Positions 47,061-54,352 of a stretch of 64,000 bases of DNA are shown one piece after another. Positions within the stretch are counted from its first letter, which is position 1; each line of letters starts with the position of its first letter. The stretch is from NCBI GenBank assembly GCA_017541665.1, contig JAFXYP010000064.1, positions 1 through 64,000 of the forward strand. Reading direction: 5' to 3'. The stretch comes from Lentisphaeria bacterium (GTDB lineage Bacteria > Verrucomicrobiota > Lentisphaeria > Victivallales > UBA1829). A program made the position numbers and the translations under genes. The notes below the pieces were generated by a model. The model was not told where the DNA came from and did no database searches. It saw only the letters and a list, made by a program, of their open reading frames with translations.

Positions 47061-47088
47061 AATTTACACCTGTTTTCCAAAAAGTCAA
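47061..47088 (-). promoter_or_regulatory. Promoter of the aromatic leader/DAHPS-PDT transcript
   Basis: Minus strand: TTGACT, 16-base spacer, TAAATT. Confidence 0.6.
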
Positions 47089-47194
47089 CCTGCCCTCTCA
47101 TCTTTTTTCGATATTTCAACGGGTTCCGGCTGAAAAAAGAAAAACGGGGATCCCCGGATTGGTTTTCCTTTTTGTGCCGAGATTGTTTTTCTGA

Positions 47195-47224
47195 GCTTGC
47201 GTCGTTCCCGGATGCGACGCAAGC
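47195..47224 (-). terminator. Hairpin at the end of the membrane-protein operon
   Basis: Perfect 10-base stem GCTTGCGTCG/CGACGCAAGC with a 10-base loop, 30 bases after the 109-residue gene. There is no clean T-run, so the type is uncertain. Confidence 0.45.
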
Positions 47225-47254
47225 CGAAAGAGATCAGGTGCGGACGAGGTGCGG

Positions 47255-47584
47255 TTATTTCTTTTCCTCAGGGGATTTGCCGTTATTTGCCTCTTCTTTC
47301 AGCAGATACCTGGCGTAACAATCCACGATGAGCAATATGATCGCGACGATCAGGAGCGGTCCCGAAATCATTCCCTCATCAGGGACATGGACGTAAATGG
47401 CGCGTGCCAGTCCCAATGCGGCTGCGATGCCGGGAAACAGAGAGTCGTATCCCGCGAGAAGGAACAGAAAAAGAAACACAGTCCCTAATACGGACCATCC
47501 GCAAAGGTAAAAAACAAACATCAGGATGCCGAAAAAGAGAATGGCATAGAGGTTTCCGCCGCCCATTGGGGTTCCGCGATTCAT
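47255..47584 (-). CDS. Small membrane protein, WYL-linked operon
   Basis: A 109-residue protein with three hydrophobic stretches (about residues 12-30, 32-60 and 72-92) and a charged C-terminus rich in Glu and Lys. No family is recognised. The ribosome site AGAAGGAGA is strong. It starts 24 bases after the stop of the WYL-like membrane protein and is therefore the second gene of that operon, presumably its membrane partner. Confidence 0.7.
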   Translation of the reverse strand: MNRGTPMGGGNLYAILFFGILMFVFYLCGWSVLGTVFLFLFLLAGYDSLFPGIAAALGLARAIYVHVPDEGMISGPLLIVAIILLIVDCYARYLLKEEANNGKSPEEKK

Positions 47585-47608
47585 GTTTTGTCTCCTTCTG
47601 TTGTCCGG

Positions 47609-49033
47609 TCAATTTTTGGATGTGAATGAAAAGAATAGGATCCAGGCGATCATGATCAGCCCCAAAATGACTGCGGCCGGGAACTCGTGCCCGGAGAAAA
47701 GCCCCCTCTTCCCCAGCGCAGCAAACACTGCCGGCAACGCCAGATATCCCCAGAGACCCGCGCCTTCCAGACGAAGGCGTTTGCCCCCTTTTTCTCCGCG
47801 GTCGTAATGCCCGTCAAGCTCCTGTGCGTCTCTCCCGTCCTTGTTTTTGAGCAGCCGGACCGTCGAGGCGGGACGGGATTCCCGGTCCTGCGTTTTCGGC
47901 GGAACAGGATCTTTTGTTTTCTCCGGCGTTTCCGCCTGCGTCTTTTCCGCCTGTACCGGCTTCTGTTCGATCCGGACGGGTACGTCATTCCCGGGGGCGG
48001 GCGCAGGCGTGTCGGTCGGAATGGCCTCCAGGATCCGCGGAACGAGAAACGTGCGTCGTTCTTCGCGCAGAGTGCAGTAGGCCTTCAAGTGCCAGATGAA
48101 ATCCTTTTCCTCCAGTGAATCGGGCCGGACGAGCCGGACGGTTTCTTCCCCGTTCCGGTCCCGATACCGGATTTTCACCAGGAAACCCCGGCCAATGGCG
48201 TTCTTCAGCGTATTCAGCACATCATATTCGTCCTGGGGCACAGGTGCAGATGTCTCCTGCTTTTCCTCGTGCGATTCCCTCACCCAGCCACCGAGCCGGA
48301 ACAGGGAGTCGAACTCGGTGGCCAGCGGTGTGTCCGGGCGAACCGGAACGAGCCGGAATTCGTCCGTTTCCATATTGGCTGCGAGCAGATATCCGGCGGA
48401 GGATTCCGGGACACCGTTCCATTGGTCCCGCCAGGCGATTATCTTCACGTCGTCTTTCGTGCGGTAATACGCGAGGCGGCCGGTTTCGATCTCATCCTCA
48501 ATGTCGACTGCCCTGGTATCATCGAAATCGCAATCCAGCGGAGAAGGATAAAGCTCATCAAGCGCAGGCACGAGCGAATCGGGGTCGCCGAAAAAACGGA
48601 GTTTGTCGGCGACTCGTTCCAGGCCGTTTCCCGTCAGGTAGCTTGTCGCTCGGCGGAGACAGCCGTCTATCTCGTAGGCTGCACGGTCGGCATCCGCCTC
48701 GTCTGGATGCCTCAGGATGATGTACGCTTCCAGAGAAGCCCGCTGGACAAGACGGCTGGACTCCGTGGGGCCGGTGGCGGGGCCATAGTATTGGACGAAG
48801 GCTTCGCAGAGCATGTCCTTCAGGGCGCGATAGATGGCCTTATTCAGTTCCGTGCGGACGATTTCATCCGGCAGGTCCTTCTTCCAAAAGTCGAAGGGGT
48901 ATTCGGCCCTGTACAGAACCCATTCGAATGCGCCGTATTCGCCAAGCAGTCTCATTACGGTCGGCGTGACCACTTCGGCATACTCCTCGCGGGCGATTTT
49001 GAGGCGAACCGGCGTAAGTTGCGAAAGTCTCAT
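47609..49033 (-). CDS. Membrane protein with degenerate WYL-like domain
   Basis: A 474-residue protein. The N-terminal 250 residues are mostly helical and unrecognised. Residues about 275-338 look like a WYL domain: F-L-V-K-I-R-Y-R-D then I-W314-H-L-K-A-Y-C-T-L-R-E-E-R-R-T-F, matching W-x-[LI]-K-A-Y-C-x-L-R in the neighbouring regulator, with His in place of Tyr in the W-Y-L triad. A Pro/Glu/Lys-rich linker (about 340-400) leads to one or two membrane segments near the C-terminus. WYL domains bind nucleotide or nucleic-acid ligands, so this may be a membrane-tethered sensor. It has no DNA-binding domain. The start has a good AAAGGAG site. Confidence 0.72.
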   Translation of the reverse strand: MRLSQLTPVRLKIAREEYAEVVTPTVMRLLGEYGAFEWVLYRAEYPFDFWKKDLPDEIVRTELNKAIYRALKDMLCEAFVQYYGPATGPTESSRLVQRASLEAYIILRHPDEADADRAAYEIDGCLRRATSYLTGNGLERVADKLRFFGDPDSLVPALDELYPSPLDCDFDDTRAVDIEDEIETGRLAYYRTKDDVKIIAWRDQWNGVPESSAGYLLAANMETDEFRLVPVRPDTPLATEFDSLFRLGGWVRESHEEKQETSAPVPQDEYDVLNTLKNAIGRGFLVKIRYRDRNGEETVRLVRPDSLEEKDFIWHLKAYCTLREERRTFLVPRILEAIPTDTPAPAPGNDVPVRIEQKPVQAEKTQAETPEKTKDPVPPKTQDRESRPASTVRLLKNKDGRDAQELDGHYDRGEKGGKRLRLEGAGLWGYLALPAVFAALGKRGLFSGHEFPAAVILGLIMIAWILFFSFTSKN

Positions 49034-49083
49034 GGCGGGACTCCTTTCCCTTCTGTTGATGATTCCATTTTCCGCGTCTGAGC

Positions 49084-49122
49084 ATAATATAGCATGTCAC
49101 ACTGACATTTGACGTCAGTTAA
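49084..49122 (-). promoter_or_regulatory. WYL-module promoter/operator, copy A
   Basis: ATAATATAGCATG, 9 bases, then CATTTGACGTCAGT, ending in the inverted repeat TTGAC-GTCA-GTTAA. On the minus strand the TATATT (49091-49086) is the -10 box for the WYL-like membrane protein; there is no good -35 box. Nothing coding is seen between 49123 and 49365. Confidence 0.65.
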
Positions 49123-49365
49123 ATGAAGCCCGCTTGAAAGAGTCAGAAAAACATTTATCCCATGCTCATGCCAACCTCAACATGGATGCAGGATTCCGGC
49201 AGGCGCGGGCAGGGGCGCATCTTCGAGTGCGCGATGCCGGACCTCGCCTTTGATGTCCGAAGCCGATGGGAGGGACCGGAGCGGGACGCCGGGGAACCTT
49301 GCCTTGCCGTCCTGCAGCCGACATAATCATTGAAGGCGATCGCCAGCTTGGGCTTTCCCCTTTCC

Positions 49366-49758
49366 TCAGACGGCCTTCGGCGGCCTGTATTCTCCGTAAC
49401 GGCGCGTGACGGCGAAGCAGAATGCCACGAGCGAGCGGAACGCCCGCCACTGGTCTTGCGGCGGGTATCCGCTGCTCCCGCTGGACTCCTTGACGATGGC
49501 GCTCCCCATTAACAGCCTCAGATTCCAGCAGGATCCGTCCATGGCGGGGCCGATGTAGCGTGCTCCCCATTCGTCCGGGCGGCCCGTGTCCAGTTTCGCC
49601 TCGATCGTGGAGCGTTCGCGGGGCCCGATATGGCCCCACTTGACGCCCTCGGCCATGGAGTCGACGATGATCTCGTTCAGGTCGAAATCGATCATGACGG
49701 TCCTTCCGGGGCTGCCCGGCCAGGCGCTTTCATGAAAAACGAGTTTGCTGTAGTTCAT
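49366..49758 (-). CDS. Hypothetical 130-residue protein in the WYL unit
   Basis: A 130-residue protein of unknown family, starting M-N-Y-S-K-L-V-F-H-E-S. It has V-M-I-D-F-D-L-N-E-I-I-V-D-S and is rich in Trp and Gly, suggesting a small alpha/beta fold. There is no signal peptide or membrane segment apart from a mildly hydrophobic helix near residues 108-118. The start at 49758 has AAGGAAA upstream and follows the 39-residue membrane peptide by 14 bases, so the two are co-transcribed from the copy-B promoter. Confidence 0.6.
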   Translation of the reverse strand: MNYSKLVFHESAWPGSPGRTVMIDFDLNEIIVDSMAEGVKWGHIGPRERSTIEAKLDTGRPDEWGARYIGPAMDGSCWNLRLLMGSAIVKESSGSSGYPPQDQWRAFRSLVAFCFAVTRRYGEYRPPKAV

Positions 49759-49772
49759 CTGTTTCCTTGTCC

Positions 49773-49892
49773 TCATGCGCAGGCGAGTTTGAGGATGACG
49801 GCGAGGGCGATTCCGCAGACGAGGAAGAATCCGACATCTTCCATCGTGACGGCGAGCATGATCTGCATGGCGTGGCAAACTTTCTGTTTCAT
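49773..49892 (-). CDS. 39-residue membrane peptide
   Basis: A very short gene with a strong ribosome site (GAAAGGAG). The peptide has a Met/Ala-rich amphipathic start and one membrane helix (about residues 20-37: V-G-F-F-L-V-C-G-I-A-L-A-V-I-L-K). Small hydrophobic peptides like this may be toxins, membrane-protein subunits or regulators; the sequence alone does not say which. It is the first gene after the copy-B promoter and shares its leader layout with the WYL-like membrane protein gene. Confidence 0.6.
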   Translation of the reverse strand: MKQKVCHAMQIMLAVTMEDVGFFLVCGIALAVILKLACA

Positions 49893-49926
49893 GGCGTGTC
49901 TCCTTTCGAATCGATTCGTTTCCGAT

Positions 49927-49988
49927 TTGATTTTTCCGCGTTTGCGAGTATAATATATCATGCTTGATTGCCATTTGACGTCAGTCAA
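49927..49988. promoter_or_regulatory. Divergent WYL-module promoter/operator, copy B
   Basis: Plus strand: TTGATT (49927-49932), 16 bases, TATAAT (49949-49954), driving the WYL regulator. Minus strand: TATATT (49957-49952), driving the 39-residue peptide operon. ATAATATATCATG, 9 bases, CATTTGACGTCAGT copies module A with identical spacing. The perfect inverted repeat TTGAC-GTCA-GTCAA (49975-49988) sits just after the plus-strand start and over the minus-strand -35 zone. Confidence 0.7.
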
Positions 49989-50005
49989 CTCCAGGAGCCG
50001 AAAAA

Positions 50006-51082
50006 ATGATGAAAAAATACTCCCCTCGAAAAAACGAACAGGTCATGAAAAAACGCCGGAAACCGGGAAAAAGCGGCCGGTCGACGGTGTCGCGGAACAT
50101 CCAGATCATCCGCATCGCCAGAATCGCCTCCCTTTTGAAGCGGAACTGCTGCCCGACGGCGGAAGGCATCCTCAAGGAATACGAGACACTGAGCATCGAC
50201 GAAGGGAATCTCCTGGGCGGGCAGTACAGCCTGCGGACGGTGTACCGCGATATCAAAGCGCTCAAAAACGAATTCGGCTGCCCGATCCGGTTCGACCGCC
50301 GGACGAACACCTATTACCTCAAGGACCGCAGCTGGGACTTCAACTGCCCGGCGAATCTTTCGGAGTCTGCCATGCTCGCGCTCATCATCGGCGGGCGCAT
50401 CGCGGAGGACGTGTTTCCCGATCCCGTGCGCGGACGCATTTCCAGAGCTGTGGACGAGATCCTGAAGTCGAACAGCCCGGAGTTTCTGGAAAAGACGCTC
50501 GTCAGTTCGCTGAAGGTGTTTGCAGCGGGCGGAGTCTCCGAGAATCCCGGCGTCTTTTCCGTGGTGTTCGAAGCCTGGCAGACCCACCGGCGTCTGCACA
50601 TCATCTACAACGATCAGCACGGCGGCGAGGTGGAACGCGACATCGATCCGCATGTGCTGTTCCTTTATCTCCACGAATGGCGCATCAAGGCGTACTGTCA
50701 CCTGCGGAAAGCCCCCCGCACGTTCGTCATCAACCGCATCAAAAACGCATGGCTGCTCAAGGAGACGTTCAAGCCGGACCGCAGGATCATCGATTCCGTC
50801 ACGCTCGACAACATCGTGAGCTACAAAAAGATCCGCGACGTGAAGATCCGCCTGACCGGTGACGCGGTGAAGTTCGCCAATGCCAACCAGATGCACTCCG
50901 GGCAGAAGGTGAAGAAGAACCGCGACGGTTCGTTTCTGTTTTCTATTCCGGAAGTCCCGGCAGAAGTCGTCGTGCCGTGGATCCTGTCGCAGAAGGGCGA
51001 GGCCGTGCCTGTCGAACCGCCTGAGATCGTCGAAGCCGTCAGGAAGGCGGCGCAGACCACTCTGGACAGCCTGGCGAAATAA
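50006..51082 (+). CDS. WYL-domain transcriptional regulator
   Basis: A 358-residue regulator of the YafY/DeoR-like WYL type. A basic N-terminus of about 28 residues precedes a winged helix (about 32-105, with Y-S-L-R-T-V-Y-R-D-I-K-A-L as recognition helix). A WYL domain follows (about 185-270, E-W-R-I-K-A-Y-C-H-L-R) and then a WCX-like C-terminal part. WYL regulators bind DNA as dimers and respond to ligands; CapW and BrxR control CBASS and BREX defence genes in this way. The ATG at 50006 has AGGAG 8 bases upstream. Its own operator is probably TTGACGTCAGTCAA, shared with module A. Confidence 0.87.
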   Translation: MMKKYSPRKNEQVMKKRRKPGKSGRSTVSRNIQIIRIARIASLLKRNCCPTAEGILKEYETLSIDEGNLLGGQYSLRTVYRDIKALKNEFGCPIRFDRRTNTYYLKDRSWDFNCPANLSESAMLALIIGGRIAEDVFPDPVRGRISRAVDEILKSNSPEFLEKTLVSSLKVFAAGGVSENPGVFSVVFEAWQTHRRLHIIYNDQHGGEVERDIDPHVLFLYLHEWRIKAYCHLRKAPRTFVINRIKNAWLLKETFKPDRRIIDSVTLDNIVSYKKIRDVKIRLTGDAVKFANANQMHSGQKVKKNRDGSFLFSIPEVPAEVVVPWILSQKGEAVPVEPPEIVEAVRKAAQTTLDSLAK

Positions 51083-51710
51083 ATGGGCTTCCTGTTCTCT
51101 GCATGGCTTGTTTTTTAGGGATTTTTCGCGGAGAATGACAAGCGCCCCCATGCTCAGGAACCATTTGGGAACCAACTTCAAGACCTAATACCGAGGCCTA
51201 TGCGCAACCTTTTCGGCGAAAAAGGGTTGAATGATTGAACTTGGTTAAAGACATAGCGGAAAAACAGAGAATTTGAGGGGCCAAAACAGGCCAAACATAC
51301 CCGATTTAAAGAATGGGGTTCGTTCTCCGGTGGGGATTGCCGCGTGTCGCAAACTGCTGACTTTGAGGCGGTAATAGCAAAATAAACGAGGGCCGGAATA
51401 TTGGACTTCCGACCCTCGGAAATTCAAATGGTGGGGGTTGCGAACCGATTTCAGCACCACTCTTTATGAGGGGAGAAACCACTCACCGCTCATTTTTCAC
51501 GACTTTTTCTTGCGATAAAAAACGCAACCTATGCGATATTTCTGCCGAAAAAGGAGAATAAATCGTAGAAAAATGAACGTAGAGTTCAACTGGTCGACCG
51601 CGCTGAACGTTTTTTTTGCGCGGAGAAGCGATTGTTACGCACTCAAGACGTCGATGAGCTCAGTTCCGGCATGCACATCTGGACTTGGAAAAACAAAAAA
51701 GCAAGATAAC
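51083..51710. other. Long non-coding stretch, possible junction of accessory DNA
   Basis: No gene is supported here. It contains an 11-of-12 hairpin (CGAGGGCCGGAA/TTCCGACCCTCG, 51387-51418) followed on the minus strand by TTTATTTTG, a likely leftward terminator. A small inverted repeat TTGCG/CGCAA lies at 51510-51527. Composition becomes AT-rich from about 51.5 kb. I see no tRNA or recombinase to prove an insertion boundary. Confidence 0.4.
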
Positions 51711-51751
51711 TCAAGATTAAACTTGACTTTCTTGGCGCATAATGCTATTTT
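51711..51751 (+). promoter_or_regulatory. hipBA promoter with palindrome
   Basis: TTGACT (51723-51728), 17 bases, TATTTT (51746-51751). The inverted repeat TCAAG-ATTAAA-CTTGA (51711-51726) overlaps the -35 box, where a HipB-type repressor would bind. Confidence 0.55.
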
Positions 51752-51796
51752 AATATGTGTTATCGCTTGTTTTGAGTTTGAATCATGGAGGCAGAC

Positions 51797-52111
51797 ATGG
51801 CGAAGAAAACTGCAATCGTAATGCCGAAGACGGAAGAACTCCTGCGTACCTTCGGCGAAAATATCCGTCTGGCGCGTCTGCGCCGGAATATCACGGCGAA
51901 ACTTGAGGCGGAACGAGCTGGAATCAGTATCGTGACACTCGCAAAGATCGAGAACGGTGCACCGACCGTGGCGATAGGGCATTATATGCAGGTCCTCCTG
52001 ACGCTGGGACTGGAACGCGACATCCTGAAAGTCGCTGCAGACGACGAGCTTGGGCGGAAGCTTCAGGATATCGGGCTGTCCGTCCGCAGGCGTGCATCGA
52101 AACGGAGCTGA
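51797..52111 (+). CDS. hipB: HipB-like XRE-family antitoxin/repressor
   Basis: A 104-residue helix-turn-helix protein. The XRE domain spans about residues 15-75 (F-G-E-N-I-R-L-A-R-L-R-R then A-G-I-S-I-V-T-L-A-K-I-E-N-G as the HTH). In HipBA systems HipB neutralises the HipA kinase and represses the operon. The ATG at 51797 is preferred over one 12 bases earlier because GGAGG sits 5 bases upstream. hipA starts 2 bases after its stop, giving tight coupling. Confidence 0.88.
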   Translation: MAKKTAIVMPKTEELLRTFGENIRLARLRRNITAKLEAERAGISIVTLAKIENGAPTVAIGHYMQVLLTLGLERDILKVAADDELGRKLQDIGLSVRRRASKRS

Positions 52112-52113
52112 GC

Positions 52114-53364
52114 ATGAACACGGGCAAAACTATTTACGTTTACTTCGATCATCGGTCTGCAGGACGAGCTCCCGTTTCGCTTGGTACGCTCACGGCGCAG
52201 CAGGTCCGGGGCAAGGAAGTCTTTTCGTTCGAGTTCAGCAAAGACTGGCTGAGGGAACATCCAGGTCAGGCACTTGATCCCGATTTACAGTTGTACGCCG
52301 GACCTCAATTCACCATGAAACCGAACTTCGGACTCTTCATGGATTCTGCACCGGATCGCTGGGGACGGAAGCTCATGCAGCGTCGGGAGGCATATCGGGC
52401 CCGCCGAGAGGGAGAATCGCCGAGGATTCTGATGGAATCCGATTACCTGCTGGGCGTTCATGATGAAGCCCGCATGGGGGCATTGCGCTTCAAAACGAAT
52501 CCCGACGGTCATTTCCTAAACGACGATCAGGCTATGGCGGCTCCGCCGTGGGCCCGTTTGCGCGAACTTGAGGAAGCGAGCAGACACGTCGACGATGATA
52601 GCACGGACTCCGAACGTGAAAAATGGCTTGCGATGCTGATCGCGCCCGGTTCGTCGTTGGGCGGGGCTCGACCGAAAGCCTGCGTATCGGCTCAGGACGG
52701 GTCGCAGTGGATCGCCAAGTTCCCCAGCCACAAGGATACCTCGAACACGTCCGCGTGGGAATATGCGGTCATGCGGATGGCGCGTGATGCGGGCTTGAAC
52801 GTGCCGGAAATCAAGTTGGAGCACTTCTCCAAGTACGGTTCGACCTTCCTGACCAAACGTTTTGACCGAAAAGGTTCCGAACGGATTCATTTCGCCTCGG
52901 CCATGACGCTGCTTGGCAAAACCGACGGAGCCGACGCTCAGCAGGGCGAAAGCTATCTTGAGCTTGCGGAATTCATCATGCGCTACGGAGCCAGGCCGGA
53001 CGCCGATTTGCATGAACTCTGGCGACGCATCGTTTTCTCCATCGCAGTATCCAACACGGACGACCATCTGCGCAACCACGGTTTTCTGCTGGCGGAATCG
53101 GGGTGGGAGCTTTCGCCCGCCTACGACATCAACCCGAATCCGCAGGGACACGGTCTCTCATTGAACATAACCGACACGGACAACTCCCTCGACTTTGAGC
53201 TTGCGATGGATGTCGCGCCATTTTTCAGGATCGGCAATTCCGAGGCGAAGAAGATACTGAATAAGATCGGTTCCACCGTTGGAAAGTGGCGTCGTTATGC
53301 GACTGGCGCAGGAATCGGACACGCCGAGCAGGAGGAAATGGAACCCGCATTCCGAGCATATTGA
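52114..53364 (+). CDS. hipA: HipA-like serine/threonine kinase toxin
   Basis: A 416-residue HipA-family kinase. The N-terminal couple_hipA domain (about residues 1-110, ending M-D-S-A-P-D-R-W-G) precedes the kinase core. S-S-L-G-G-A-R-P-K-A is the phosphate-binding loop, W-I-A-K-F carries the ATP Lys, S-N-T-D-D-H-L-R-N-H is the catalytic loop and A-Y-D-I-N-P-N is the metal-binding DFG equivalent. All key residues are present, so it should be active. E. coli HipA phosphorylates glutamyl-tRNA synthetase and causes growth arrest; the target here is unknown. It is paired with hipB. Confidence 0.92.
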   Translation: MNTGKTIYVYFDHRSAGRAPVSLGTLTAQQVRGKEVFSFEFSKDWLREHPGQALDPDLQLYAGPQFTMKPNFGLFMDSAPDRWGRKLMQRREAYRARREGESPRILMESDYLLGVHDEARMGALRFKTNPDGHFLNDDQAMAAPPWARLRELEEASRHVDDDSTDSEREKWLAMLIAPGSSLGGARPKACVSAQDGSQWIAKFPSHKDTSNTSAWEYAVMRMARDAGLNVPEIKLEHFSKYGSTFLTKRFDRKGSERIHFASAMTLLGKTDGADAQQGESYLELAEFIMRYGARPDADLHELWRRIVFSIAVSNTDDHLRNHGFLLAESGWELSPAYDINPNPQGHGLSLNITDTDNSLDFELAMDVAPFFRIGNSEAKKILNKIGSTVGKWRRYATGAGIGHAEQEEMEPAFRAY

Positions 53365-53489
53365 TATCGAAAAAACTAAAGGGCACTTTGGAATTCCAGC
53401 TGGCGGGATCATAAGGACCTGGCCAGCAGATGCCCGCGCAGCAGCGGCGGAATTGTCCAAAATACCCTGTGCAAAACATCCCCTGTTAT

Positions 53490-54347
53490 TTATAGTTTTT
53501 GATCCAGTAATGTTCTCATTGCATTCATTGGAGACAGCGACATCGGATCCTCAGCGTTGGAACAAAAATGTCTTTTATATAGAATATCCCAGTCGAACTC
53601 CTCGGAGAGCCACTTTTCTTTTAATATTTCTACGACTTTGTCGACATACTTCGCATCATCTTCGAGTTTCCCGTATTTGCTGTTATATCTTTTCTTGAAA
53701 TCTTTTGGATCCATATTAAAATACGTTTGAACAGCTCGGATATGGACCGTCATATTCCGTTTGTACCATTCGATAATATGGTCATACCATTTTTTTTCAA
53801 ATCGGTCCTTTTTAGGTTCATCGCGATTGTCATCCAAACATTTTTTCAGTATATCTAGAACTTTAACAGCGCTTTGCGTTAACAGTTTGAAAGAATCCTC
53901 ATAGGAAAAGCAGTAACCGGATCGACGGAGATAATCAAAACACCCCCATTCGATTTTGTTCCACCCAAGCTGTCGGTGAAACTTCTTATATCGAATCGAA
54001 TCTTTTGGCTTGTTGTGGCAGATTATTGACCGTAACTCCTGCAATGAATCATAAAAGAAATTTATATATTGGGCATCTGCAGACGCAATGTCGGTCAGGA
54101 ACGGAGAATCAATATCTTTAATATATTTACCGGAATCGAAGAAAAGATCATATAAGTTGATGATCGTATAGGAGTAGACCAACTGGTCTGAAGCGTTTTC
54201 TTCAACCGGTTTTTCTTGAAAACTATCGAAAAGAAATAAATTGGGAGAAAAATCATGAGCCGACTTGACCAAACCGTCGTTCTTATCTTCGAGTTTGATG
54301 CGCCAATCATATTGCGAATCGTGCAAGAGTGAGTACAAACTAGCCAT
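53490..54347 (-). CDS. Hypothetical partner of the P-loop ATPase
   Basis: A 285-residue protein of no recognised family. It is largely helical, AT-rich in coding, and contains S-I-I-C-H-N-K-P-K-D-S-I-R-Y near residue 120. Its pattern of long helices with scattered His and Arg could fit a HEPN-like or other helical effector, but I cannot show a catalytic motif. It starts 5 bases after the stop of the 1124-residue ATPase gene, so the two form an operon. The pairing suggests an effector or accessory subunit. Confidence 0.65.
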   Translation of the reverse strand: MASLYSLLHDSQYDWRIKLEDKNDGLVKSAHDFSPNLFLFDSFQEKPVEENASDQLVYSYTIINLYDLFFDSGKYIKDIDSPFLTDIASADAQYINFFYDSLQELRSIICHNKPKDSIRYKKFHRQLGWNKIEWGCFDYLRRSGYCFSYEDSFKLLTQSAVKVLDILKKCLDDNRDEPKKDRFEKKWYDHIIEWYKRNMTVHIRAVQTYFNMDPKDFKKRYNSKYGKLEDDAKYVDKVVEILKEKWLSEEFDWDILYKRHFCSNAEDPMSLSPMNAMRTLLDQKL

Positions 54348-54352
54348 CGTTA

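Noticed and set aside
46793-47119. A 108-codon frame covering the aromatic leader
   Set aside because: It runs through two terminator hairpins and begins upstream of the predicted transcript start; the short aromatic peptide in another frame explains the region better.
51420-51470. A tRNA 3' end (GGTTCGCAACCCCCACCA on the minus strand) as an attachment site
   Set aside because: The T-stem does not pair and no matching acceptor 5' strand or anticodon arm could be found upstream.
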